Translations under genes and position numbers: made by a program
Notes under the pieces: model-generated
What the model was told of the DNA's origin: nothing
Databases searched by the model: none
What the model saw: only the letters and a program-made list of their open reading frames with translations
Part shown: one piece after another, positions 37,993-46,459 of the stretch
Position numbering within the stretch: position 1 is the first letter of the stretch
Layout: each line of letters starts with the position of its first letter
NCBI RefSeq assembly: GCF_024273235.1
Contig: NZ_JANBVH010000004.1
Location: 1-64,000 of the forward strand
DNA: 64,000 bases
Direction: 5' to 3'
Source of the DNA: Sphingomonas faeni
Lineage (GTDB): Bacteria; Pseudomonadota; Alphaproteobacteria; Sphingomonadales; Sphingomonadaceae

Positions 37993-39042
37993 TCATCGAC
38001 GTCGGCTGAGCCGGATTTCCGTATCGGCGACGGTGGCATCGACGGGGAAGGTCGCGGCGATGGCCTGCGCGAATGCATCGACATCGCCGACGTTGAACAC
38101 CCCGCTGATCCGAACGTCCGCGACGCCGGGATCGACGGTGAGCCGGCGGCGTTCGGCATAGCGGTTCATCCGCTCGGCGGCGGTGCCGAGCGTCTCGGAC
38201 GTGAAGCTGATCTGTTCCGCACCCCAGCCCTCGCCGCCGACCCCCTCGCCGCCGCCCATCGGGCCGATCACCGGACCGATCGACCCGATCGTCCCCGCCA
38301 CCGGCAGGCCGATTTCATAGCCGGGCGTCAGCGCGCGCTCCGCGGTGACGCTACGCCCATCGCGCCGGACGATCTCGCTCGTCTGGCCCTGTGGCGTATC
38401 GCGCAGCACCGCGACCCGTCCTTCGAACAGCGCGACCCGCACCTCGCGGCTGAGCCGTTCGACCGAGAATTCCGTTCCGGTCGCGACGATCATGTTGCGG
38501 CCGCTCCGTACCGCGAACGGGCGCAGCGGGTCCTTCGCGACCTTGAAGCGCGCGCGACCCCGTTCGAGGACGACGTTGCGGCGTTGCGCGGTGAACGCAA
38601 CCGTGACCACGCTGTCGGCATCCAGCGACAGGCGTGAGCCATCGGCCAGCGCGATGACGCGCCGTTCGCCGATCGCGGTGCGATATTCGTCGCGCCCGTC
38701 CTGCCGCCACAGCAGCGACCCGAGCGCCAGCGTCAGCAGCAATGCCGCGGCGATCGCCCACAGGACGGGCGGGGACACGAACGTCGTGCGCAGCCAGCGG
38801 CGCTGTCCGGCGCGGTGGACCGCACCGAGCGCCTCGCGTCGCAGCGCCAGCATCTCGGGTGCGTCGGCGTCCGCCTCGACCGCGTCCCACACCGCGAGCG
38901 CCGCGCCCAGCCGCTCGCCACGGGTCGCGTCGCCGGCCAGCCAGTCGTGCAGTCGCTCGCGATCGTGCGGCGACATGCTGCCGTCGCTCAAGCGCAGGCA
39001 CCATTCGACGACCATGTCCTCGTCCGAGCGGGGCGCGGTCAT
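37993..39042 (-). CDS. FecR-family anti-sigma regulator (fucose locus)
   Basis: 349-residue FecR protein. The N-terminal cytoplasmic part (DUF4880-like, EDMVVEWCLRLSDGSMSPHDRERLHDWLAG) binds the sigma factor. A single transmembrane helix lies at about 91-110 (VLWAIAAALLLTLALGSLLW). The periplasmic FecR domain includes GERRVIALADGSRLSLDADS and GRARFKV. A second STN-like/DUF4974 region closes the protein, preceded by a Gly-rich linker with repeated GIGP/GPMGGGEG. Its ATG overlaps the sigma gene's stop by 4 bp. Confidence 0.92.
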   Translation of the reverse strand: MTAPRSDEDMVVEWCLRLSDGSMSPHDRERLHDWLAGDATRGERLGAALAVWDAVEADADAPEMLALRREALGAVHRAGQRRWLRTTFVSPPVLWAIAAALLLTLALGSLLWRQDGRDEYRTAIGERRVIALADGSRLSLDADSVVTVAFTAQRRNVVLERGRARFKVAKDPLRPFAVRSGRNMIVATGTEFSVERLSREVRVALFEGRVAVLRDTPQGQTSEIVRRDGRSVTAERALTPGYEIGLPVAGTIGSIGPVIGPMGGGEGVGGEGWGAEQISFTSETLGTAAERMNRYAERRRLTVDPGVADVRISGVFNVGDVDAFAQAIAATFPVDATVADTEIRLSRRR

Positions 39043-39539
39043 TGCGAGGCTCCCATGTCCGCGAGCAACGCCCGCATCGCGCTCGCGATATGCTTTTCGA
39101 CCGCGCTGACCGAGATGCCGAATGCATCGGCGATCGCCTTTCGCTGCATGCCCTCCAACCGATAGAGGATGAAGATCTGGCGGGTGCGGTCGGGCAGTCC
39201 GCCCAGCGTCCGCGCGACGCACCCGACGCTCTGCCGCGCGGACAGCAATCGCTCGGCGTCGATCGGGTCGATGGCAAGGTCGGGATCGCCCGCGCGCGAT
39301 TGCAGATATCGCGAGCGCGTGGCCTCGCGCCGATAATTGTCGCGCAGGAGATTGGCGGCCGCCTGGAAGATATAGCCTTCGGGATTGTTCGTCGCCGGGC
39401 CGGTCATGGTCGCCATGCGGATGAAAAGATCCTGGATCAGATCCTCCGCCTGCACGGGATCGCTCAGACGCCGGACGAAGAACGCCATCAGCGCCGGACG
39501 CATGCGCTCCATCAGCGCCGACAGGTCGTGCTCCGGCAT
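39039..39539 (-). CDS. ECF-family RNA polymerase sigma factor (fucose locus)
   Basis: 166-residue FecI-type sigma factor. Region 2 is PVQAEDLIQDLFIRMA with GYIFQAAANLLRDNYRRE. Region 4 is LPDRTRQIFILYRLEGMQRKAIADAFGISVSAVEKHI, a helix-turn-helix. Together with FecR and the STN receptor it forms a cell-surface signalling cascade. ATG 39537-39539 has AGGTG upstream; ATG 39569 would add ten residues and lacks a ribosome binding site. It is divergent from the dienelactone hydrolase gene across 180 bp. Confidence 0.93.
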   Translation of the reverse strand: MPEHDLSALMERMRPALMAFFVRRLSDPVQAEDLIQDLFIRMATMTGPATNNPEGYIFQAAANLLRDNYRREATRSRYLQSRAGDPDLAIDPIDAERLLSARQSVGCVARTLGGLPDRTRQIFILYRLEGMQRKAIADAFGISVSAVEKHIASAMRALLADMGASQ

Positions 39540-39719
39540 GACACCTGCAGGTCGCGTGCGCTTCATCATGCTAGATAGACGTCCGGACAGGCGATGTGCA
39601 CAGCCGAAACCGCAGATTCCTTCGATTAACGCGACGTCCCCAATGGCGGAAACTGTTCGACGTGACCGGATAGCGGCTAAGGTGGCCGACCTCTTACCCC
39701 ATTTCCCGAGGACCAGCCG

Positions 39720-40463
39720 ATGATCTTGCACAGTGACGAGGTACGGGATGTCGACGTACCGGGCAGCGGGCCGATGCGAATGCACCTTTTCCGACCAGCG
39801 GCGGAAGGGTGCTTTCCGGGCGTGCTCCTGTTTTCCGAGATCTACCAGGTCACGGCGCCGATCCGCCGGTTGGCGGCGATGATCGCCGGAAACGGCTATG
39901 TCGTAGCCGTGCCCGAGGTCTATCACGAATATGAACCGGCCGGCACGGTATTGAACTACGACCCGGCCGGCACGGATCGCGGCAACGCGTTGAAGGTAAC
40001 CAAGCCCGTCGCCGCCTATGATGCCGATGCGCAGGCCGGTCTTACGGCGCTTCTGGAGCATCCGGCGTGCAACGGCAGGCTGGGGACGTTCGGCGTGTGC
40101 CTCGGCGGTCATCTGGCCTATCGTGCGGCGCTCGATCCGCGCGTGTCCGCCGCCGCGTGCTTCTATCCGACCGATATCCATGCCGGAACGCTGGGAGAGG
40201 GGCGGTCGGACGACAGCCTGGCGCGCATGGCGGACCTGAAGGCCGAGATCATGTTCGTGTGGGGGCGGCAGGATCCGCACGTCCCCTATGCGGGGCGCGA
40301 GGCGATCCGCGCGCGGCTCGAGGAGGTCGGTGCCACTTATGCGTGGCACGAGATGAACGCCCAGCACGCATTCCTGCGCGATGAGGGTCCTCGGTACGAC
40401 CCGGCGCTGTTCCTGCAGGCGATGGCGCTGACATTGGAGTTCTATCGCCGCACGCTGGCATGA
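39720..40463 (+). CDS. Dienelactone hydrolase family protein
   Basis: 247-residue alpha/beta hydrolase. The nucleophile is a cysteine in FGVCLGGHLA (Cys127), as in dienelactone hydrolases, with aspartate in VWGRQDPHVP and histidine in NAQHAFLRDEG. ATG 39720 follows GAGGA. The gene stands alone between two minus-strand ECF/FecR/receptor modules and is divergent from the first sigma gene. Natural substrate unknown; many homologues are general carboxylester or lactone hydrolases, and a role in aromatic degradation is not supported by its neighbours. Confidence 0.9.
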   Translation: MILHSDEVRDVDVPGSGPMRMHLFRPAAEGCFPGVLLFSEIYQVTAPIRRLAAMIAGNGYVVAVPEVYHEYEPAGTVLNYDPAGTDRGNALKVTKPVAAYDADAQAGLTALLEHPACNGRLGTFGVCLGGHLAYRAALDPRVSAAACFYPTDIHAGTLGEGRSDDSLARMADLKAEIMFVWGRQDPHVPYAGREAIRARLEEVGATYAWHEMNAQHAFLRDEGPRYDPALFLQAMALTLEFYRRTLA

Positions 40464-40523
40464 CGGGGCAAGGGAGCCAGTTCGGCGGTTTCGAACTGAA
40501 GGTCGATCCGTCCTGGGTCGCGG

Positions 40524-41813
40524 TCAGAATTGGGTAGCGGTTACGCGCTGCAGGACATGCGTCGTGAAAGCCGGCAGCGGGCAGGTTTCGCCGCAATCGG
40601 GTATCGTCAGGGCGACGCTGTCCGGTGGTGCGTGCTCCGACAGGGGGACCTGGTGGCGCATCTGGTCGAGCCCCTGCGCGACATAGCGGGCGCGGACGAC
40701 CTGCTGCCCCGTCGCGGCGAGACGCCAGACCTCGAACACGAGCCCGCCGCCCGGTGCCGCTTCGCCCGCGGCATAGTCGCGCAGTTTCCAGTCGAGCCCG
40801 AGCAGCCCCGCGAGCATCGTCACCGTGCCGTCGTGCCCGCTGAGGACGACGATCTTCTCCGCGTCGCCGATCGGGTCGGCCAGCGCGGTTGCGCCGGCAC
40901 CGCGCTGGAGCGTGGCGAGCAGCCGCATCGCGATGTAGCTGCTGGTCTGGCGTCCGACCTCCGGCGTGCGGGTGCGCAGGTCGATGCCGGCACCGTGCAC
41001 GATGAGCGCCTTGCCGATCGTCGCCGCATCGATCCCGCGCCATCCGGGGAAGGCGAGCCCGTCGGCATAGGCCATCACCAGGCTCTCGGCGATCCCGGCG
41101 ACCTGCAGGCTGGGGGACGTCAGGTCCGGCTTGCCGCTGGCGTCGATCCGCATCGCGACGGGCGTATCGCCGAGCCGGCGCTGCACTCTGGTTCGCTCGA
41201 CCGACGAGCAGGGGATGCGGCGACATTGCAGCAACAGCGCTTCGAACCGGTCGCGGTTCGGGCCCTGCCGCGCGTCCCATGCAGCGAGGTCGCCGTCGAC
41301 CCGCGCGGATATCGCCGCCAGCATCCGCTGCGGATCGAGTGGCGCGAGCGGCGTCTGCGGAGCCTCGAACAGCGGATCGGGGGCCGCGGCGGACTGGTGG
41401 ATCGTCGCCGCGCACCCCGGCGTCAAGCCGGCGGCGAGTGCGGTCGCGGTCGCCTCGGTCCGCTGCGTATGGTTCGCCCAGTAATAGACCGCGCAGTCGT
41501 TCGCGCCGAGTAGCCGCAACTGCCGGTAATGCGCGCGATACCAGCCGCCGAGCATCGTCACGAGCGTCGCGCCATTGGCGGTCAGATGGCCCGGCGGCAC
41601 CGCGAACTTCGGCCATGCGCGGCGGCTGTAGCGGCCGAGGTCCTCCGGGCTCGACATCGCGCTGCGAACGCCGTGCCGCATGACGATGACCACGCGTTCG
41701 AGCTTGTCCTGCGGCGGCGGCGGGGGTGGCGGTGCAGTCTGCGCCACGGCCCCACCGGCCATCATGGTCGAGACGGCCAGCGCTAAGCCGGCTGCGAGCG
41801 GTGCGATCCGCAT
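40524..41813 (-). CDS. Histidine acid phosphatase, AppA-like (phytase / glucose-1-phosphatase type)
   Basis: 429-residue exported phosphatase with signal peptide (MRIAPLAAGLALAVSTMMAG, ends AVAQ), then a poly-proline stretch. The phosphohistidine motif is VMRHGVRSAMSSP (His47). It then follows the AppA layout: WPKFAVPPGHLTANGATL, NHTQRTEATATALAAGLTPGC, and the distal proton donor SGHDGTVTML. AppA-type enzymes release phosphate from phytate or sugar phosphates in the periplasm. The RHGxRxP motif reads RHGVRSA, so the usual proline is replaced. TGATG joins the receptor stop to this start (1-bp overlap), so the phosphatase and receptor are coupled. Confidence 0.88.
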   Translation of the reverse strand: MRIAPLAAGLALAVSTMMAGGAVAQTAPPPPPPPQDKLERVVIVMRHGVRSAMSSPEDLGRYSRRAWPKFAVPPGHLTANGATLVTMLGGWYRAHYRQLRLLGANDCAVYYWANHTQRTEATATALAAGLTPGCAATIHQSAAAPDPLFEAPQTPLAPLDPQRMLAAISARVDGDLAAWDARQGPNRDRFEALLLQCRRIPCSSVERTRVQRRLGDTPVAMRIDASGKPDLTSPSLQVAGIAESLVMAYADGLAFPGWRGIDAATIGKALIVHGAGIDLRTRTPEVGRQTSSYIAMRLLATLQRGAGATALADPIGDAEKIVVLSGHDGTVTMLAGLLGLDWKLRDYAAGEAAPGGGLVFEVWRLAATGQQVVRARYVAQGLDQMRHQVPLSEHAPPDSVALTIPDCGETCPLPAFTTHVLQRVTATQF

Positions 41814-44722
41814 CAGAATTTCGCCCTTACGCCGGCCATGAACGTGCGCCCGTAGTCGGTGTAGCCCGCGAACTGGTTGTCGCGGACATATTGCCACTGG
41901 ACGCCGCCCGCGACGTTGATCCCCTGCACGACGAAGGTGACGTTCGGCGTGACCTTGTACGACATGTCGAAATCGAGGCTGCCGAACGCGCTGTCGTTGT
42001 TGGCGGCAAGCCCCGCCCCGCCGACGTCGCGCAGCACGTCGCCGCGCCAGCTGTAGCTGACGCGGGCGCCGACGCGGTTCTTCTCGTAGAACGCGGTCAG
42101 GTTGAAGCTGTCCTTGGCGACATCGACCAGCGCATCGCGGAACGTCCCGCCGGTCGCCAGCGCATAGGTGCCGCCGCTGGTGGTATGCGTGTAGTTCGCC
42201 TGCGCGCCGAGGCCGTCGAACGGCGCGGGGAGCATCTTGAAGAGCTGCTGGTACGCGATCTCGACGCCCGCGACATAGGCGTCGCCGCCATTCTGTGGCG
42301 CGGTCAGCCGGTAGGTCTGGCCGTCGAGCACGAAATTGCCCGTCTGCTGGAAGACGAAGGTCGTGATGTCCTTGTAGAACGCCGCGGCGATCAGCGCGCT
42401 GCCGGGCGCGAAATACCATTCGAGCGTGCCGTCATATTGCCACGCCTCGAACGGCTTCAACTCGGGATTGCCGCCGACCGCGGTCAGCACGGTCGGGTTC
42501 GAATTGATCGTCAGCCGCGGCGCGAGATCGGCGAGCGAGGGCCGGGTGATGACCTTCGACGCGGCGACGTGCATCTGCAGCTTCGGGGTCAGCTCGGCGA
42601 CCAGGTTGAGCGCGGGCAGCGCGTTGTCGTAGCTGCGCTCGAAGCTGACCGGGGTCGCCACCGTGCCGTTGTCGGCATGCCCCGACGAGGTCTGGCGGGT
42701 ATGGGCATAGCGCACGCCGACATCGCCGCGGACCGTCACGCTGCCGAGCGGGAGCGAGAAATCAGCCATGCCGTAGCCGGCGACGATCTCCTCGCCGATC
42801 TTGTAGCTGTTGCGCAGATCGCCGCGTGAAAGTGGTGCGGCCAACAGCGCTTCCTTGCCGGTCGCCGCGGCCAGGAACGGCTCCGGGTCCGGCATCAGCC
42901 AGCTTTTCGGCAGGGTCCCGTCGACGCCGTCGAGGAAATCGTCGACCGGGAACGCATCGAAATAGCTCGCGTCGAATTTCTTGTTGGCGATCCCGCTCGT
43001 GAAGTTGATGTCGCGGCGATTATAGTCGCGGTCGCGCTTCTGGTATTTCACGCCGGCCTGGAGCGCGCCGAACACGCCGCCCAGTTCGCGGGTCACGTCG
43101 AATTTGGCGGCGCGCTCCCGGTCGAGCGAGTCGTTGACGCGGTATTCGACGCGGCGGCCCGGCAAGGTCGAGGGCGATTCCAGATCCGCAGTCGCGAAGC
43201 TGATGTCGGGCAGGCTGTCGCCCACCTTGCCGAAATCGAAGCTGACATTGCCGACGCTGCCGAGCAGGCGGGTGCGATAGATCGGCGTCGGCGTGTTCGA
43301 GTAGGCGCGGCCGAGGCTGGCATCGGCGGCGAGGGTCCAGCCGTTCGCCGCCCATTTCGCGTTCGCGCCGACCAGCCAGTTCTTGTATTGCAGCGTCGAC
43401 GTCTCGCGGCCGATCTGCGTCGAGGTGGCGACCGTCGCCGCGGTCAGCACGCCGTTCTCGATCACCGCGGTGCCGGGCACGATCGCCTTGCCCGTCGTGT
43501 TCGAGAAATCGGTCGAATAGGTCAGCTCGTCATAATCGACGTTCAGCCGGCTCCACAGCCCGTCGACGTTGAGTTCGAAGCGATCGTCGGGTTTCCACTG
43601 GACCGCGCCGTTGATGCCGATGCGGTCGCGGTTCTCGCGCTCCAGCGTCGGGCGGATCGCGGTCGGGACCAGGATCGTGTCGCTGTCGAGCGAGCCGTTG
43701 CCGTCGGTGTCGATCTTGCCGTCCGCCCACGCCACGCCGGTCACGCGGTCCTGGCGGGTGGTGCGCTCGTCATAGACGCCGGCGATCAATGCGCCGAACT
43801 TGCCGTCGGGGCTCGCCCAGCTGACCATGCCGGACAGCCGGGGATCGACCGCATCCGCCAGCCGCGGCGAACTGGCGGTGGCGGACAGCGACAGCACCGG
43901 CTTCTTCAGGTCGAGCGGGCGGAAGGTGCGCAGGTTGATCGTCCCGCCGATGCCGCCTTCGTCGAGGCTGGCGCGCGGGCTCTTGATCACCTCGACCGCG
44001 GACATCAGTTCGGACGGCAGCGTGTCGAAGCGGAACTGGCGGCCGCTCTGGCCACTGTCGCGGACGTTCTCGTTCACCGCGACCGAGCGATCGTTGAGCG
44101 TCACCACCTGGAAATTGGCGCCGAGCCCGCGGATGCGGACGAACACGCCTTCGCCGCGATCGCGGACGATCGACACGCCGGGGACGCGCTGGAGCGCCTC
44201 GGCGATGTTTTGCGCGGGGAACTTGCCGATGTCCTCGGCCTTGACGACGTCGATGACGTTGGTCGCCTTGCGCTTCTGCGCGAGCGCGCCGGTCAGGCTG
44301 CTGGCATAGCCGGTGACGACGATGTCGGGACCGGGTTCCGCGGTGTCCGTGGTTGCGGTGACGGCCGGGACCGTCGTGACGGCGGTCCCGCGCGCTATGA
44401 GCAGCGCGCCATTGGCCTCGCGGCGGACGGTGAGCGGCGTGCCCGCGATCAGGCGCTCGACCGCGACCTGGGGCGCCATCGTGCCGTCCAGCGCCGGGGC
44501 GGTGATCCCGGCGACCGCGGCGGGCGTGAACAGGATGTCGGTGCCGCTTTGCCGCGCCAGCGCCTCGAGCGCCTTGCCAAGCGGCTGGGCAGCGAGGTGC
44601 ACGGTGACGCGCGCCTGCGCGGTGGCGGCGGTGGCGAGAAAGGCGGTCGACAGCGCGGCAAGCGCGGCGCCCAGCACGAACGATCGGCGCAGGCGCCGGC
44701 GATTGGTGATCACGGTGTTCAT
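41813..44722 (-). CDS. TonB-dependent receptor with STN domain (phosphatase locus)
   Basis: 969-residue outer-membrane receptor of the large TIGR01782-type group. Order: signal peptide (ends TAATAQA), STN domain (VHLAAQPLGKALEALARQSG, about 40-110), TonB box DIVVTGYASS, plug with IAEALQRVPGVSIVRDRGEG and DEGGIGGTINLRTFRPL, and a barrel ending GVRAKF. It is regulated by its own ECF/FecR pair upstream. The coupled AppA-like gene suggests a phosphorylated organic ligand such as phytate or a breakdown product; this is inference. ATG 44720-44722 is preceded by GGGGGG. Confidence 0.93.
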   Translation of the reverse strand: MNTVITNRRRLRRSFVLGAALAALSTAFLATAATAQARVTVHLAAQPLGKALEALARQSGTDILFTPAAVAGITAPALDGTMAPQVAVERLIAGTPLTVRREANGALLIARGTAVTTVPAVTATTDTAEPGPDIVVTGYASSLTGALAQKRKATNVIDVVKAEDIGKFPAQNIAEALQRVPGVSIVRDRGEGVFVRIRGLGANFQVVTLNDRSVAVNENVRDSGQSGRQFRFDTLPSELMSAVEVIKSPRASLDEGGIGGTINLRTFRPLDLKKPVLSLSATASSPRLADAVDPRLSGMVSWASPDGKFGALIAGVYDERTTRQDRVTGVAWADGKIDTDGNGSLDSDTILVPTAIRPTLERENRDRIGINGAVQWKPDDRFELNVDGLWSRLNVDYDELTYSTDFSNTTGKAIVPGTAVIENGVLTAATVATSTQIGRETSTLQYKNWLVGANAKWAANGWTLAADASLGRAYSNTPTPIYRTRLLGSVGNVSFDFGKVGDSLPDISFATADLESPSTLPGRRVEYRVNDSLDRERAAKFDVTRELGGVFGALQAGVKYQKRDRDYNRRDINFTSGIANKKFDASYFDAFPVDDFLDGVDGTLPKSWLMPDPEPFLAAATGKEALLAAPLSRGDLRNSYKIGEEIVAGYGMADFSLPLGSVTVRGDVGVRYAHTRQTSSGHADNGTVATPVSFERSYDNALPALNLVAELTPKLQMHVAASKVITRPSLADLAPRLTINSNPTVLTAVGGNPELKPFEAWQYDGTLEWYFAPGSALIAAAFYKDITTFVFQQTGNFVLDGQTYRLTAPQNGGDAYVAGVEIAYQQLFKMLPAPFDGLGAQANYTHTTSGGTYALATGGTFRDALVDVAKDSFNLTAFYEKNRVGARVSYSWRGDVLRDVGGAGLAANNDSAFGSLDFDMSYKVTPNVTFVVQGINVAGGVQWQYVRDNQFAGYTDYGRTFMAGVRAKF

Positions 44723-44824
44723 CCCCCCAAGGAAGGCGGCGATGATGCCGCACCTCCTCGACGGGCGAGGATCGATCTACCCCACCCCCACCCCAGGGCG
44801 AATTGCGGCGAACTGCGACGAAAT

Positions 44825-45739
44825 TTATCCGCCGAGCAGGACCGCGCCTTCCATCGTCCGCACCCGCAAGGCGAGCAGCGCCGCGAGCGACCGGCCCAGC
44901 GCGACATTGTCGCCCATCCGGTACATCCCGCTGACGCGCAATCCGGCGGCGGCCGGGTCGGCGATCACCAGCCGCGTCGCGCTGTAGCGGTTGGCCTCCT
45001 CGGCGACCGTCGCCAGCGTATCGTCGTGGAACGCCGCACGCCCGCTGGTCCAGGCCTGCGTCGCGGCAAGGTCGGGGCGATCGACCCGGCCCGCGCGCAG
45101 GCGCTCGCCACCGGTCAGCCGTCGCGCTGCGCCGGTCGTCGTCACCGCCGCGCTGCCCTCGATCGCGGTCACCGCCACCTGGTCGTCGCGGTCGCGGCGC
45201 AGGTCGAACCGGCCTGCCGCCGCGGTCATGTCACCGGCCCCCGCGTCGATCGTGAACGGGGTCGTCAGCGGTGCCACGGTCAGGTCGACCCGGCCGCGCG
45301 CCAGCCAGAGCCGCCGCCGCTCGGGCGTTGCGATCACGCGCACGCGAGTCGCCGCATCGAGCAGCAGCGACGAGCCGTCCTGCAGCCCGATCCGCCGCTG
45401 TTCGCCGATCCCCGTCTCGTAGGGCGTCGCCGCATAGGCCGCCTGGAACGCAAACGTGCCGCCCGCCGTCGTCGCGGTCAGCGCCACCAGCCCGGCGATC
45501 GCCCGGCGCCGCGTCACCGGCGCCCGCGACGGCGCCGTCCCCGGCACCATGTCCCAAAGATCGGTGGCACGCTCGAACCGCGCGGCATGGTCGGGGTTCG
45601 CGGCGAGCCAGCGCCGGAAGTCCGCCGCATCGCGCGGCGTCGCGTCGTCGGCATTGAGCCGTGCGATCCAGTCGGCCGCGGTTCGGTTGCTGGCGGCCCG
45701 GTTCGTATCGAAGCTGTTCGGGGAACGGCGGCCGGGCAT
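44825..45739 (-). CDS. FecR-family anti-sigma regulator (phosphatase locus)
   Basis: 304-residue FecR protein: DUF4880-like head (TAADWIARLNADDATPRDAADFRRWLA), transmembrane segment (AIAGLVALTATTAGGTFAF, about 78-97), FecR domain (GEQRRIGLQDGSSLLLDAAT, then RLWLARGRVDLTV), and a terminal STN-like stretch (DPAAAGLRVSGMYRMGDN). Start: ATG 45737-45739 lies eight bases after the sigma stop but with a weak ribosome binding site; in-frame TTG 45766 would overlap the sigma gene. It relays the signal from the receptor STN domain to the sigma factor. Confidence 0.9.
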   Translation of the reverse strand: MPGRRSPNSFDTNRAASNRTAADWIARLNADDATPRDAADFRRWLAANPDHAARFERATDLWDMVPGTAPSRAPVTRRRAIAGLVALTATTAGGTFAFQAAYAATPYETGIGEQRRIGLQDGSSLLLDAATRVRVIATPERRRLWLARGRVDLTVAPLTTPFTIDAGAGDMTAAAGRFDLRRDRDDQVAVTAIEGSAAVTTTGAARRLTGGERLRAGRVDRPDLAATQAWTSGRAAFHDDTLATVAEEANRYSATRLVIADPAAAGLRVSGMYRMGDNVALGRSLAALLALRVRTMEGAVLLGG

Positions 45740-45747
45740 CGCGAAAC

Positions 45748-46251
45748 TTACCAACCCTCCGTCCAATCGGCCAAGAAGGTCATCGCCTTGGCCATGTGCT
45801 TCTCGACCGCGCCCTGGCTTATGTCCAGCCGCTCGGCAATCTCGCGATACTTATACCCGTCGAGCCGCTGCATCAGAAATATCTCGCGGGTCCGGGGAGT
45901 GAGGCGATCGATACCCTCGCGGACCCGCGCCAGCCGCGCCTTGGCGATCATCACCTCGTCCTGGATCGGTGCGGGATCGCGCAGCCAGTCGATCGCCTCG
46001 GCTGGTTCGCACGCCCCGCGCACCGCCTCCCGGCGAAACGCATCGCGCGCCCGGTTGACCGCGGCATGGACCAGGAACGCCTCGTCGTTGCGCGGCGCGG
46101 TCGCCAGCCCCGCCATGCTGACATACGCATCGTGGAGCAGGTCCTCGCCATCCGTGCGCCGCGTCATCCGCTCGACCTGCGCCCGCAACCGCGACCATCC
46201 CGCCCAGAGGCGACTTGCCCCGGCATCAATTGCAAGATCGGACGTCGTCAT
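45748..46251 (-). CDS. ECF-family RNA polymerase sigma factor (phosphatase locus)
   Basis: 167-residue FecI-type sigma factor. Region 2 reads DGEDLLHDAYVSMAGLA, and region 4 reads LTPRTREIFLMQRLDGYKYREIAERLDISQGAVEKHMA. The C-terminal FLADWTEGW is usual for the FecI branch. It is the first gene of the module, so it should respond to its own signal through autoregulation. The 208 bp between it and the M23 gene hold no recognisable gene; they should contain its promoter. Confidence 0.92.
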   Translation of the reverse strand: MTTSDLAIDAGASRLWAGWSRLRAQVERMTRRTDGEDLLHDAYVSMAGLATAPRNDEAFLVHAAVNRARDAFRREAVRGACEPAEAIDWLRDPAPIQDEVMIAKARLARVREGIDRLTPRTREIFLMQRLDGYKYREIAERLDISQGAVEKHMAKAMTFLADWTEGW

Positions 46252-46459
46252 CCGCCCACCCGGTATGGGCCTGCGGGTACAGTTTGATGACGTCGCGGGG
46301 ACGGATCAATGACACGCGCGGCGGCTCAGCGTCACCGCGCGCCCTGACGCCGATCGACCCGCGGGGGGCGTGTAGTCGAGTACGAGCCGGTATGAACGTG
46401 TAGGGCTGGATGTGCCCAGGACCGAACGCGGGTCGGATATTCTACCGAGTTTTGCGCGG

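Noticed and set aside
43388-46312. A 974-codon plus-strand frame opposite receptor, FecR and sigma genes
   Set aside because: It spans three real minus-strand genes and has the low-complexity Arg/Asp/Gly composition of a shadow frame.
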